A DNA stretch of 5,572 nt from an uncultured Megamonas sp. (GTDB lineage: Bacteria > Bacillota > Negativicutes > Selenomonadales > Selenomonadaceae), in assembly GCA_900554895.1 (NCBI GenBank), contig USIX01000158.1, positions 1-5,572 on the forward strand, read 5' to 3'. The notes under the pieces are model-generated. The model was not told the origin of the DNA and did no database searches. It was given only the letters and a program-made list of their open reading frames with translations. Of the stretch, positions 5,537 to 5,572 are shown in pieces (positions within the stretch are counted from its first letter, which is position 1; each line of letters opens with the position of its first letter). Made by a program: the position numbers and the translations under genes.

Positions 5537-5572
5537 CAAAATCACCTTTCCTTAAAAATAAAATTTAATAAA

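Overview
The window looks like an ordinary chromosomal stretch of an AT-rich, low-GC anaerobic Firmicute. The reasons are A/U-rich terminators, strong AGGAG/AGGTGA ribosome binding sites, frequent GTG/TTG starts, a DUF1847 metal-binding protein, a cytidylate-kinase-like protein and a GPH sugar symporter. A Negativicutes member is my best guess, but it rests on family composition only and I cannot place the genus. I see no phage, insertion sequence, CRISPR array, tRNA or rRNA.

Layout, left to right. (1) 1-561, minus strand: the N-terminal 187 residues of a beta-hydroxyacid dehydrogenase (GarR/3-hydroxyisobutyrate dehydrogenase type), cut by the left edge. (2) 718-1684, minus strand: a two-gene operon made of an HPP-family membrane protein followed, with a 20-nt overlap, by a YdjM-type (DUF457) membrane-bound putative hydrolase. 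(3) 1826-2425, plus strand: a TetR-family repressor transcribed divergently from that operon. The shared promoter region carries two overlapping TATAAT boxes and an imperfect palindrome at the repressor's predicted transcription start. Regulator and operon therefore look like one self-regulated membrane module. (4) 2466-2512: a bidirectional terminator between the repressor and a convergent DUF1847 gene (2528-3130, minus), next to a 17-bp tandem duplication that includes that gene's stop codon. (5) 3175-5536, minus strand: a second transcription unit running from a GPH-family symporter (4151-5536), through a cytidylate-kinase-like P-loop protein (3528-4136, SD overlapping the transporter's stop codon), to a short remnant resembling the N-terminus of an ArsB/NhaD (SLC13-like) permease, and ending at a terminator at 3175-3199.

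How the genes work together: the TetR protein probably represses itself and the HPP/YdjM pair in response to an unknown ligand. The symporter and the kinase-like protein are probably co-translated, so the kinase could act on, or respond to, the imported sugar or glycoside, but this is inference. The ArsB/NhaD fragment suggests that a second transporter was once part of that operon and has been lost. No clearly new system is evident. The most interesting parts are the TetR-HPP-YdjM module and the transporter/kinase pair with its decayed permease.
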